DNA from: Blasia pusilla
Lineage: Eukaryota; Marchantiophyta; Marchantiopsida; Blasiales
Assembly (NCBI GenBank): GCA_050084515.1
Contig: CM114272.1
Location: 53,940,001-54,004,000, forward strand
Length of the DNA: 64,000 bases
Direction of reading: 5' to 3'
In this document: piece by piece, positions 10,152 through 19,799 of the stretch
Layout: the number at the start of each line of letters is the position of its first letter
Position numbering within the stretch: the stretch's first letter is position 1
Notes under the pieces: generated by a model
Databases searched by the model: none
The model's input: the letters and a program-made list of their open reading frames with translations, nothing else
Told to the model about the DNA's origin: nothing
Program-made: the position numbers and the translations under genes

Positions 10152-10920
10152 TTGGAGATATTTTGGTACTTCTCGCCTCTATGTATGGATGCCATGAGTT
10201 AGCATGGGATTATGTGTGTTTGTGTGTGTGTTCGATGACAACGATGTATATTGTGTAGTGATGTGTATGTGCACGAAAGTTATCACGACTGTTAGGATAG
10301 ATCGATGGGATCTAGCAGAGCGTCTGCACGACTAGTGGAGGATAGGCCTAGGAGGTCGAGGATGACCTATTGAGGCCTCAGAAAACCTGAGAGAGCAGGT
10401 TTCCCCTTCGTTTCGGGTCATTTAGAGCCATATAGAGAAACTTACTATTTCAGGTAAGTTTCCACATTAGGGATAGTTGACTTTATATTTTGGGAAGTGG
10501 CCCTTGACCCGCTACAGTAGGTCAAGAGCCAAGGAGGTGACCTACGAGCATAGGTTACCGTGGAGAGGGCTTGGGAGAGGGAAGGGGATATACCTCCAAG
10601 AGAGAGAGTTTGAGAGCTCATTCTCTCTTTGTTAAACCTCTGGGCATAAGGCGGCGAAGCTATGGTCCCTTGCCTCATGAGTGTAACCCAAGCCTCTCAT
10701 TAGGAGAGTGGGTTTGGTTTGACATGAGAGAGAGTGCACACCTTTGAGAGCTATGGTGTGAGATGGTGTAGAGAGAGATTGGATCTTATTTTATTAGAGA
10801 TATTTTGGTACTTCCCGTCTCTATGTATGGATGCCATGAGTTAGTATGGGATGGTGTGTGTTTGTGTGTGTGTTTGGTGACAGCGATGTATGTTTTGTAG
10901 CGATGTGTATGCGCACGACA
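10152..10920 (+). repeat. 3' terminal repeats of G1 in the order B1-A2-B2
   Basis: B1 (10152-10278) begins TTGGAGATATTTTGG and ends GCACGAAA. Two bases later A2 (10281-10796) begins TATCACGAC, matching A1's TGTCACGTC, and runs to GGATCTTATTTTA. B2 (10797-10920) repeats block B and ends GCACGACA. The A block is shared with the 5' end, while block B occurs twice and only at the 3' end. The same three-part arrangement occurs at 11551-12314 and, inverted, at 12418-13184. Confidence 0.75.
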
Positions 10921-11183
10921 TATGGTCTTGCTTGCCTTGTGAGTGTAACCCAAGTCTCTCATTAGGAGAGTGGGTTTGGTTTGACATTGAGAGAGTCATG
11001 GAGAGTGCACACATGTGAGAACTATGGTGTTGTGAGAGAGATTGGATCTTATTTCGTTGGAGATATTTTGGTACTCCTTGTCTCGTTATCTGGATGTCAT
11101 GAGTTAGCATAGGATCGTGTGTGTTTGTGTGTGAGTTTGGTGACAGCGATGTATGTTGTGTAGCGATGTGTATCCGCACGACA
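10921..11183 (+). repeat. Partial A tail plus block B
   Basis: 10921-11059 is the last 140 bp of block A (from the CTTGCCTTGTGAG word onward). It is followed by a complete block B (11060-11183) ending GCACGACA. This looks like the 3' end of another copy that lost most of A. A similar A-tail-plus-B end occurs inverted at 39055-39290. Confidence 0.65.
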
Positions 11184-11550
11184 ATACACTTGATCCAAGT
11201 TACGCAATAGTTCTTACAAGCATGTGTTGTATGTTGTGTGGTGTGATCGTGGTACAGTTAGTATGTTAGTATGTGACAGATGTTCGTGAAGATGGCATAT
11301 GGCATGTCTAACGTCACCTTTCACTAGGGTTCTTGGGGACGATGGATATATCCCAGATGTATATAGGGAAGATAATTATAGATTCCAATTTGTATTTATG
11401 ACATAGTTGACAAGAAGGTAACTAACGATTGAGTCACATGAGCACCTGACCTCTTTGCTCTTAGCGTCATAGAGATGTATGTCATAGTCGGTAAGGAAAG
11501 ATGGCTATCTAGAGTAAGAGGGACCTAACCACTAACTAGGGGGGCAATTG
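11184..11550 (+). mobile_element. Remnant of Ty3-family 3' internal region (PHD end and polypurine tract)
   Basis: This matches 9780-10151 of G1: decayed PHD codons, the non-coding 3' region and a GGGGGGCAATTGG tract before block B. The reading frame is destroyed by indels. It is joined directly to the preceding block B, so the order of pieces reflects recombination or nested insertion. Confidence 0.65.
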
Positions 11551-12083
11551 GAGATATTTTGGTAACTCTCGTCTTGATGTTTGGATGTCATAAGTTAGCA
11601 TGGGATCATGCGTGTTTGTGTGTTTGTTCGGTGACAGCGATGTGTATGTGCACGAAAATTGTTACATCTACTAAGATAGATCGACGAGATCTAGTAGAGC
11701 GACTTTAGAGATACTTGAGGACAACCTCAAGAGATCAAGGACGACCTATTGATATCATTGCTAACCTGAGAGAGCAGCTTTCCCTTTTGTTTCGGAATAT
11801 TTGGAGCTATATTGAGGGACTTACTATTACGGGTAAATTATCATTTTTGGTATCATTGACTTTCCAATTTAAGAAGTGATCCTTGACCCGTTACAAGATG
11901 TCAAGAGCCAAAGAGGTATCCTACAAACATAGGTTATCGTAAAGAGAGTGTGGGAGAAGGAAGGGGCTATACTTCCAAGAGAGAGAGCTTGAGAGTTAAT
12001 TGTCTCTTTGTTAAACCTATTGGCATGAGGCGACGGAGCTATGGTTCTTATTATCTCTTATAAGGAGAGTGAATTTGGTTTGA

Positions 12084-12147
<64 letters not shown>

Positions 12148-12314
12148 ATGCACGATGGAGAGATTGTGTGAGATCTACTTGATTTAATTGAAGATATTTT
12201 GGTACTTTTTGTTTCGATGTTTGGAATCCATGAGTTAGCATGAGATCGTGTATGTTTGTGTGTATGTTCGGTAACAACGATTTATGTTGTGTAGTGATGT
12301 GTATGCGTACGATA
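11551..12314 (+). repeat. Second B1-A2-B2 terminal repeat group
   Basis: B1 (11551-11657) ends GCACGAAA. After two bases, A2 (11660-12188) begins TGTTACATC. B2 (12189-12314) ends GTACGATA, a mutated GCACGACA. A perfect GA microsatellite has expanded inside A2 at 12087-12142. What follows to 12417 is about 100 bp of unique sequence. Confidence 0.65.
12087..12142 (+). repeat. (GA)n microsatellite
   Basis: Uninterrupted GA dinucleotides, an expansion of the short GAGAGAG stretch present in other copies of block A. Confidence 0.95.
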
Positions 12315-12417
12315 TATCTCAAAATATATACAATATGATCAATAAAGAAAAAGGCATTTACTAGAAGGATAGGGGTCAAAGATGATCACGCGCGTGATAG
12401 GCGATGTAGAACGAAGT

Positions 12418-13184
12418 TGTCGTGCGCATACACATTGCTACACAACATACATCGCTGTGACCGAACACACACACAAACACACATCATCCCATGCTAACTC
12501 ATGGCATCCAAACAATGAAACAAGAAGTACTAAAATATCTCCAATTACTAAGATCCAATCTCTCTCTACACCATCTTACACCATAGTTCTCAAAGATCTG
12601 CACTCTCTCTCATGTCAAACCAAACCCACTCTCCTAATGAGAGGCTTGGGTTACATTCACAAGGCAAGGGACCATAGCTCTGCCGCCTTATGCCAAGAGG
12701 TTCAACAAAGAAAGAATGAGCTCTCAAGCTCTCTCTCCTTGAGGTATACCCCTCCCCTCTTCCAAGCTCTCTCCATGCTAACCTATTCTCCAAGTCACCT
12801 CCTCGGCTCTTGACCTGATGTAAGAGGTAAAGGGCCACTTTAAAAAAATAGAAAGACAATCATATACTCAAAATAGTACTTACCTAAAATAGTAAGTTCC
12901 TCAATATGGCTCCAAATGAGCCGAAACGAAGGGAAAACCTGCTCTCTCAGGTTTCCCGGGGCCTCAGCAGGTCATCCTCGACCTACTAAGCCCGCCCCCA
13001 CTACTCACGAAGGCGCTCTACTAGATCTCACCGATCTATCCTAAAAGACGTGAAAGTTTTCGTGCGCATATACATCGCTACACAACATACATCGCTCTAA
13101 TCAAACACACACACAAACACGCACGATCCCATGCTAACTCATGGCATCCAAACAACGAGACAAGAAGTACTAAAATATCTCCAA
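12418..13184 (-). repeat. Inverted B1-A2-B2 terminal repeat group
   Basis: Read on the - strand, B1 is 13184-13058 (ending GCACGAAA), A2 is 13055-12544 (starting TTTCACGTC), and B2 is 12543-12418 (ending GCGCACGACA). It is the 3' end of a minus-strand member of the family, arranged tail-to-tail with the group at 11551-12314 with about 100 bp between them. Confidence 0.7.
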
Positions 13185-13694
13185 TCGCCCCTCTAGTTGA
13201 TGGTTAGGTGCCTCTAACTCCAGATAGCCATCTATCCCTACCTACCACGACATACATCTCTAGGACACTAAGAGCAGAAAGGTCGGGTGCTCATGTGGCC
13301 CCATCGTTAGTCACCTTCCTGTCATCCATGTCACAGAAAAATTTGGAATCGAAACCTACCTAGTATCTCCTCTATGTACATGGATGATGGAACACATCCA
13401 TCATCCCCGAGGAACCCTAGTGAGAGGTGTCGTCAGACATGCCATATGCCAACCTCTCGAACATCCATCACAGACTAGCATCGTGACTGCACCACGGGCA
13501 CAACCACACAACATACAACGCAAGCTTGTAGGAAATACTGCTAAGCTCGGATCTACTATACCATCAATGTTAGGAAGGTGACATGGCGCACAATTACGCA
13601 CATGGTCCTTCCATACCATACCATCGCGTCCTTCCAACAAGAAAACACCGGATGGCAAAACGTCACGCACTCTTAGGATAGTGCGTCCTGCAGT
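13185..13694 (-). pseudogene. Minus-strand Ty3-family fragment with an intact PHD signature
   Basis: On the - strand, 13670-13401 encodes the end of integrase and a PHD finger: CMLC, 11 residues, CDGC, SRGWHMAC, TTPLTRVPRG. It keeps the third zinc-ligand Cys that G1 lost and shows the family's ancestral pattern. The frame breaks just before the last CxxC pair. The polypurine tract follows at about 13185-13196. The fragment is cut by the copia LTR at 13695. Confidence 0.75.
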
Positions 13695-14019
13695 TATAGG
13701 AAATCAATTAGTCCAGCGAAATAAATCATTAGAGTACTGATCCAAGAATTCATCACACGGATCGATCCATACGGACGATCTAGATTAGATTAGGATCAAT
13801 GTTCTGTTTATGACCATTGATTACTGCTAGTAACGTTTCATCTTGCGAAAGGATACATAGCTATGAGACATTTATGAAGTGACACAATTACCGTTATGTC
13901 TTTTGATTACGACTCTTAGTTTAGAGCAGAATTTACTATATGTATCGGCTTTCAATCTATCAATATATAGAATACAGAGAGTACAAACGAAATTTCAATT
14001 CAATTCTGCAATTCTCACA
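13695..14019 (+). repeat. 5' LTR of the copia element
   Basis: The first 180 bp match 18568-18746 closely. The LTR should start TGTAGGAAATC; here it reads TATAGGAAATC, a G-to-A change at the second terminal base. It ends in CA just before the primer-binding site. Confidence 0.85.
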
Positions 14020-14031
14020 TGATATTAGAGC
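14020..14031 (+). promoter_or_regulatory. Primer-binding site (initiator Met tRNA type)
   Basis: TGATATTAGAGC differs by two transitions from TGGTATCAGAGC, the usual primer-binding site of plant copia elements, and lies immediately after the LTR. Confidence 0.75.
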
Positions 14032-14226
14032 CTGGTCGCTAGTCACTACTTTTATGATTTTCAAGAAAGGATTGGAATTTGAGGGAGGCTTCAACATTCC
14101 TAGAGTAGAGGGGATGCCTTTTGCTCAAACGCCTTTCTCGTTTCTGATTGCTTGGTGGCTGCAGACTTCCGATTCTTACGAATTCGAAGTCCTTGACCCG
14201 TTTTCTATCATTTTCATCAATTCACG

Positions 14227-15407
14227 ATGGTGAATTCTAACATGTTCCTCAAGATTGACGACATCTTGAAATTTGACGGGACCTATTTATATATTTGGAG
14301 ATTACACATGAGATTATACCTTGATGCCGAAGATTTAGTAGGCATTGTAGAAGGAAAAACTCCAAAGCCAGCAGCAGCTACCGCTCTTGCCACCGGTGCT
14401 GGGAGTGTCCACGAATGGGAGATTCTCAACAGAATTGCCTTATCCTTCATAGGGAATCGTTTAGACAATTTGCAAGTTCATCATATCAGTTCCGCTAAGA
14501 TTGCATCAGAAGCCTAGACGAAATTAGATTCTTTATACCAAGCCTAGGAAGTTGTCACAAAAATGTATCTGCAAGATGAATAGCAGACTCTTAAAATGAA
14601 AGAAGGCGATTGTGGTACCAAACATGTCCATCAATTGAGGACATTAATTGATCAACTCCACGCTGCTGGATCAGTGATGAAAATCAGTATCTTGCATTGA
14701 TGCGATCAATGCCCGACAGTTATTGCAATTTATTGACCTCATTGTGAGGTAAGAGTAACCTTACTTTGCAATCTGTGATCACTTTCCTTCTTAGGGAGGA
14801 GAAAATGATGAAGACGCAGACTGCTGAACCGTCCTCAGCTCTTTTTGTTGGACGAGGTTCCGCCCCTTTTCAATCGAAGTCCAAATTCAGAAATTCGACG
14901 TAAGGCGGCTTGTTCAGAGGTTACGGTCGAGGCAAAGCTCCTCAAAAAGGCTTTGGTCCTTTAAAATCAGGATTTGTTCCTGCCTCTATGACGATTCCAC
15001 ATGGTGAATCGTCCAATCATCAAGCTGATTGGCAGGCTTCATCCTCCAATCAGCAAAAAACTTATAAGAAAATGAAGTGTTTCTACTGCAATTTGCAGGA
15101 GCATCATATTAAAGATTGCCGAAAACGTCTTGCAGATCAGAAAATGCAATCCAGATTGTATGCTCCAAAAGCAAGTTTTACATCTCATCTCTTCTTTATC
15201 GTTGCCTATTCAACTTTGGTTTTAGATACTCAAGATAACACATGGTATCTTGATACCGGTGCTACTCATCATATGGCCTTCTCCAGTGATTACTTTTCCA
15301 ATTACACTCTGTATGAAAAATCTTCGTATGTTCTCCTAGGTGATAACTCTAGTATGGAGATAAAAGGTTCTGGACACATTGAGATCCTTCTGACTAATGG
15401 TATTTGA
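14227..15407 (+). pseudogene. Copia gag and protease
   Basis: Gag starts at 14227 with a copia-type N-terminus (FLKIDDILKFDGTYLYIWRL), and is interrupted by stops at about 14515, 14545 and 14581. A canonical CCHC knuckle, CFYCNLQEHHIKDC, lies at 15078-15119. The protease active site reads WYLDTGATHHM near 15243-15275, the usual copia form. This segment would package RNA and cleave the polyprotein in an intact element. The frame ends at a stop at 15405-15407 shortly before integrase. Confidence 0.85.
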
Positions 15408-16540
15408 TACATTCTTCGGAATGTTCTCTTTATACCAAGCTTGAAGAAAATCTTTTCTCAGTCAAGCGACTAGACACTTCAAGAGGATCTGCCTTGATTC
15501 ACAACGGAAAGTGCATACTCTGTGATTCTACAGACCAGATCATCACAACATGTTATTTAATCAATGATTTGTACAAACTTGAAGAAGTTGTCCTTCCACC
15601 CTCCCAATTTTCTCCCATTACAGCTGCCACTGCGATTCTTCCCACGATCGCTGATATGTGGCATCACCGTTTGGGTCAAATCAGCGTTGCTCGTGTTTCT
15701 CAACTTCAAAATCACCAAAGGGCTGGCGGACTTCCACGGCATAATCCCTCTCAGATTTCTTCATGTCGAGCTTGCCTACATGGCAAGCAGACTCGCAAAC
15801 CTTTTTCTAACACTACTCCAATCTATAGAGCTCTCAATATTTTAGAATTAATTCATACAGATATTTGCGGGTCTATTTCTCCCCCTACTCATTTGGGTTT
15901 TCATTATTTCATGGTCTTTATTGACGATTTCTCCCGATATACTACTATTTACCTCCTCCATTACAATCCGAAGCTTTTTCCCGTTTCACTTAATTTGTGG
16001 CTAATGTAGAGACACAACATCAACCTCGATGCATTTAGACATTGCGATCTGACAATCGTAGGGAATTTAAGTCATCTGCTTTCTTAGACTTCTGCCATTC
16101 TTGAGGAATCTCCAGGCAGTTCAATATTCCCCACACACCACAGAGCACAATGGTGTTTCAGAACGTAAGGACATAACTCTTGCTAATTCTGTACGTTTTA
16201 TGCTTTTCCATTTTGCTCTCCCCAAGACTTATTGGGGTGAAGCTTTGGTCACTGCTAATTATTTGCAAAATCGTATTCCGAGCAAAGAATTGCCACTTTC
16301 CAAAACACCATATGAGTTATGGTTTAATTGTAAATCTGTGTTATCTCATCTTCGTATTTTTGGAAGCCCTGCATTTGCTAAAATCAATGATCCTCATTCA
16401 AAGCTGGATTTTTGCACTGAGGAATGCATCTTCCTTGGTTATAGTGACCAAAGCAAAGCCTTGCATCTCGAGAGGCTGAGAGACAAAACTATCATTCTCT
16501 TCCGTGATGCTGTAGTTCTTGAAGATCAAACTGCTTAGAC
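15404..16540 (+). pseudogene. Copia integrase
   Basis: The zinc-binding part has MWHHRLGQISVAR and CRACLHGK (HHCC). The catalytic core has IHTDICGS (first Asp), LRSDNRREF near 16043 (second Asp, in a frame-shifted stretch between 16010 and 16100), and EHNGVSERKD (Glu) near 16143. The C-terminal GKR-like LRIFGSPAFAKI region follows. A stop at 16007 and at least one frameshift disrupt it. Confidence 0.85.
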
Positions 16541-16630
16541 CACTCCATCTTTTGCTTCTTCTGATGCAAAAGATCTGGCTATCAGATTTGATCCTCATTT
16601 TTCTGCTCATCCCCTAATCCTCAAACTTCC

Positions 16631-18546
16631 TTGCCTATTCCTGCTAATTCCCCGATTATTCCCTCAGTGGGAACTCCCTCTCCTTCCATGTCTTCTTCAG
16701 TGGGAGTTCAACCTCTTTCAAGTCTGCCACACCCAGAGGATATGCCTTCACCAACGGTCTCTTCCACTACACACCCCGTACCTGGTCATGGGTGTACCCA
16801 TCTTTACTATGAAAGAAGACAACGAGCTCCTACTCCTCCTCTTGCTCAAAGAAAAAGTCCTCACATTACTCGGGCTGTTGAGCGTTACGATGCACTTGTT
16901 GAAGCTGAGAAGAACAAGAAGCGAGCTTCAGAGAAGTGTTGGGCCTTGCTCTCTTCTACTAGTTCTTTTCTTGAACCCCAATCTTATGAAGAGGCTATCT
17001 CTGGACCTGACTCTTCACATTGGAAGGCTACCATTTCTGCTAAACTTCAAAATATGGCTAGAATGAAGGCTTGGACTTTGGTTCCCCTTCCTGCTAATCA
17101 AAGCACAGTTGGCTCTTGTTGGGTTTTTTAAATTAAACCTCATGTGGATGGCACGATCCACAAGTACAAAGCCCGTCTGGTTGCTAAAGGATTTACTCAA
17201 GTTCCTGATCTTGATTACGACGAGACCTTTTCTCCCACTATTAAACTTCAATCTCTTCGTATTCTTATTGCTGTCCCTGCTTATTCCAACCAGGACTTAC
17301 ATCAATTAGATGTAATTGCTGCTTTTCTATATGGATTCCTGCAACACAAGATCTACATGGCCCTTCCTCCTAGCTTGCCAGTTCCCCATAATAACTTGGT
17401 CTGCCTTCTCAAAAGATCCATTTATGGTTTGAAGCAATCAGCCCGTATGTGGTATGAACGCTGTCACTATGTTTTACTCGACATTGGTTTTGTCATCACC
17501 ACTGCTGACTCTAATATTTACATTCTGAACATGGACTCCAATTTTCTCATCCTTGCTCTCTACGTGGATGACAATGTCATTGTCAGCTCCAGTTCTGCGC
17601 TCCTTCATTGTGTCAAAACGAAGCTCCGTCAAAATTTTGAAATGATTGATCTCGGTGAAGCTTATCATGTTCTGGGAATTCATATCCAACGAGACTGATA
17701 ACAAGGATGGATCCAGCTCAACCAGACAACTTACATCACCAACAAACTCAAACAGTTCAACATGTTGGGCTGCAAACCTATCTCCACTCCCTTTTGATTT
17801 TGGCCTTTATCTTAGTGAAGATCAATCTCATGTTCATCCTACTGACATTGTAGCAATGTCTTCTATTCCTTATAAAAGTGCTACAGGCAGTTTAATGTGG
17901 GCAATGGTGTGCACTCGCCCCAATATTTCCTATTCATTAGCATGCATTTGTTACGATTCATGACCAATCCTGGTCCTATACACTGGACTGCTGTCAAACG
18001 TATTTTCAAGTATCTCCAAGGGACAAAACATTACTTTCTCCAATATCAGCGCTCATCTACTCCTTTTTAATCTTCAAGGATATTTTGATGTTGCCTATGG
18101 AGACAATATCGACTCCCGAAAAAATCTACTAGCGGATTTTGCTTTCTCCTTGCAGGAGGAGCAGTTAGTTGGGCAAGTAGAAAATAAAAGTTAGTTGCTC
18201 TTTCAAGTACTGAGTCTGAGTACATTGCAATGACTAAAACTAGCACTAAAGCTATTTGGATCAGAAGATTACTTTACGAAATTGGTTTTGCTCAAAAGAT
18301 AACTGAGATCTTCTGTGAAAACCAGAGTGCTATTGCTTTGGTCAGTTCTATAAAACATCATGATCACACCAAACACATCGACATTCAATACCACTATATC
18401 AAAGATCAAGTATCAAGTGGCAAAATTATTTTGACCTATATTTCAACTACAGAGATGACTGCAGACATTTTTACTAAGGGTTTACATAAAGGACCTCATC
18501 GGAAACATACTAAATCTCTAGGGTTAACTAGTAATGAAAATGGTTG
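16631..18546 (+). pseudogene. Copia reverse transcriptase and RNase H
   Basis: RT blocks are YKARLVAKGFTQVPDLDYDE, LHQLDVIAAFLYGFL, KRSIYGLKQSARMWYE and the catalytic YVDD in LALYVDDNVIV near 17552-17584. RNase H carries ALSSTESEYIAM near 18200-18235 and ends with EMTADIFTKGLH. Stops near 17131 and 17698, a frameshift near 17700 and another near 17963 break the frame. A short proline/serine-rich linker (16631-16790) precedes RT. Confidence 0.88.
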
Positions 18547-18567
18547 ATTTGTTCCCCTGAGTGGGAG

Positions 18568-18746
18568 TGTAGGAAATCAATTAGTCCAGCGAAACAAATC
18601 ATCAGAGTATTGATCCAAGAATTCATCACACGGATCAATCCATACGGACGATCTAGATTAGATTAGGATCAATGTTTTGTTTATGACCATTGATTACTGC
18701 TAGTAACGTTTCATCTTGCAAAACGATACATAACTATGAGACATTT
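18568..18746 (+). repeat. Truncated 3' LTR of the copia element
   Basis: Begins TGTAGGAAATC right after the purine-rich GAGTGGGAG and matches the first 180 bp of the 5' LTR. It ends at GAGACATTT, where G2 starts. The remaining 145 bp are absent. Confidence 0.85.
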
Positions 18747-19770
18747 CGAGAGTGCTATGATGACGCCCTTGGACACCACACCCATTGTGTGGCGCATCCC
18801 AGAGAAGGATATTCGGGTGTGATCTCTTTGGAGGGATCAACATTGGGTTAGTTGCTGTTTTGCAAGCAGGAGTGTGTGTGCAACACTACCTGTATGTGGA
18901 GATTGATGATGTTGCGAGGCGTGCTTCACTTTATCATGTGGCGTAGTTACGCCTCTACTTTCCCGACTTGTTGTCTGTGCTCGCCATCCAGGGTTACCAA
19001 AGTTCCCTATCGAGGGACATTTCATTGTTGGGGCGCAGGTCTTGGAGTGGGTAGGGATCATAGACTTGGTCATTGCTGGTTGGCCGTGTCAAGGCCAATC
19101 GAGTGCTAGACGAGGTAGCAGGTTTGCTGACACTCAATCCAAGTTGTTTTGGGAGATAATGGGGACACTTACATGAGCATCAACCTCGTTTTCCAGCATA
19201 CATTCTAGAGAATGTGCCGATTTTGGGCGATTCAAAGTCCCGCGTGGTTATGAGTGCACATCAGATGTGCGCATGGATCGGATCGGCAGTGTTGTTAGAT
19301 GTGGCGAGTGTAGGTTCTAGAGCACACCGCCCGCGTCTTTGGTGGACTAACTTGGTACTACACGAGGTGTTGCGGAGAGCATATGCGAGAGTGGAGCGCC
19401 CCTCCTATTTGTTGGTGGATTCTATTTTGGATCTAGGTCGTCGATTACACGCAGTACGACACCGATGATCGACCACCGTTGACTGTGGTCAACAGGATTG
19501 GCATGCCAGGGGCAGCCTTTCCCACCTTGGTGAGTTTTCTTGCTTCCTCTACATTCAAGAAGGCCGCACGTGGCTTGGTTTTGGATGACCAGGTACATCG
19601 ATTGATGGAGCCCAACGCTAATGAGCGAGAGTGAGCGATGGGATTCCCCACAAGAATGACCGCAATACCATCACTATCAGAGCCATCATGACGTCATGTC
19701 TTGGATCAGGCGATGGATCTGAATTGCTTGACATGGATTTTCAGCTTAGGAGTAATTGAGCAGCGTCATT
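18747..19770 (+). pseudogene. C5-cytosine DNA methyltransferase domain (G2)
   Basis: This is the second copy of the retroelement methyltransferase. Motif I LFGGINIG lies near 18826-18850. Motif IV is complete, VIAGWPCQGQSSARRG, with the catalytic Cys codon at 19087-19089 followed by the normal Gln. Motif VI YILENVPILG near 19200-19230 is intact, and motif VIII reads SRAHRPRLWWTN (19315-19350), so G1's Cys there is a mutation. Motif X is seen as ERE.AMGFP and QAMDLNCLTWIF (19626-19740). Two frameshifts and stops at about 18947 and 19466 disrupt the frame. It resembles DNMT3/DRM-type enzymes; placement relative to the DNMT families needs a tree. Confidence 0.87.
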
Positions 19771-19799
19771 TAAGGATGCGACAGATCACAGTTGTTGCA

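Larger units (their letters stand above)
1922..10920 (+). mobile_element. G1: decayed Ty3/gypsy-type retrotransposon encoding a DNA methyltransferase and a PHD finger
   Basis: Coding order on the + strand is gag zinc knuckles, DSGA protease, C5-DNA methyltransferase, reverse transcriptase, integrase and PHD finger. RT-before-integrase order places it in Ty3/gypsy. Most of pol (protease, methyltransferase start and end, RT core, integrase, PHD) lies in one forward frame, broken by stops and a few frameshifts, so the copy is dead. RNase H and the integrase zinc-binding region are missing. Termini read TGTC at 1922 and GACA at 10917-10920, a four-base inverted terminus typical of integrase substrates. 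I see no target-site duplication. The 5' end carries only repeat block A (1922-2433), while the 3' end reads B-A-B (10152-10920). Confidence 0.85.
13695..18746 (+). mobile_element. Decayed Ty1/copia retrotransposon
   Basis: A 5' LTR (13695-14019) is followed by an initiator-Met-type primer-binding site, gag with a CCHC knuckle, protease, integrase, reverse transcriptase, RNase H and a 3' LTR (18568-18746). Integrase before RT defines copia. Several stops and frameshifts break the single expected ORF. The 3' LTR stops after about 179 of about 325 bp, exactly where Ty3-type sequence G2 begins, so the 3' end was lost in a rearrangement. The left flank is Ty3 sequence on the - strand and the right flank Ty3 sequence on the + strand, so this is not a clean insertion into one element. 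Confidence 0.9.

Noticed and set aside
12017-12379. Ser/Leu-rich minus-strand open frame
   Set aside because: It lies across the terminal repeats and the GA tract of the Ty3 family.
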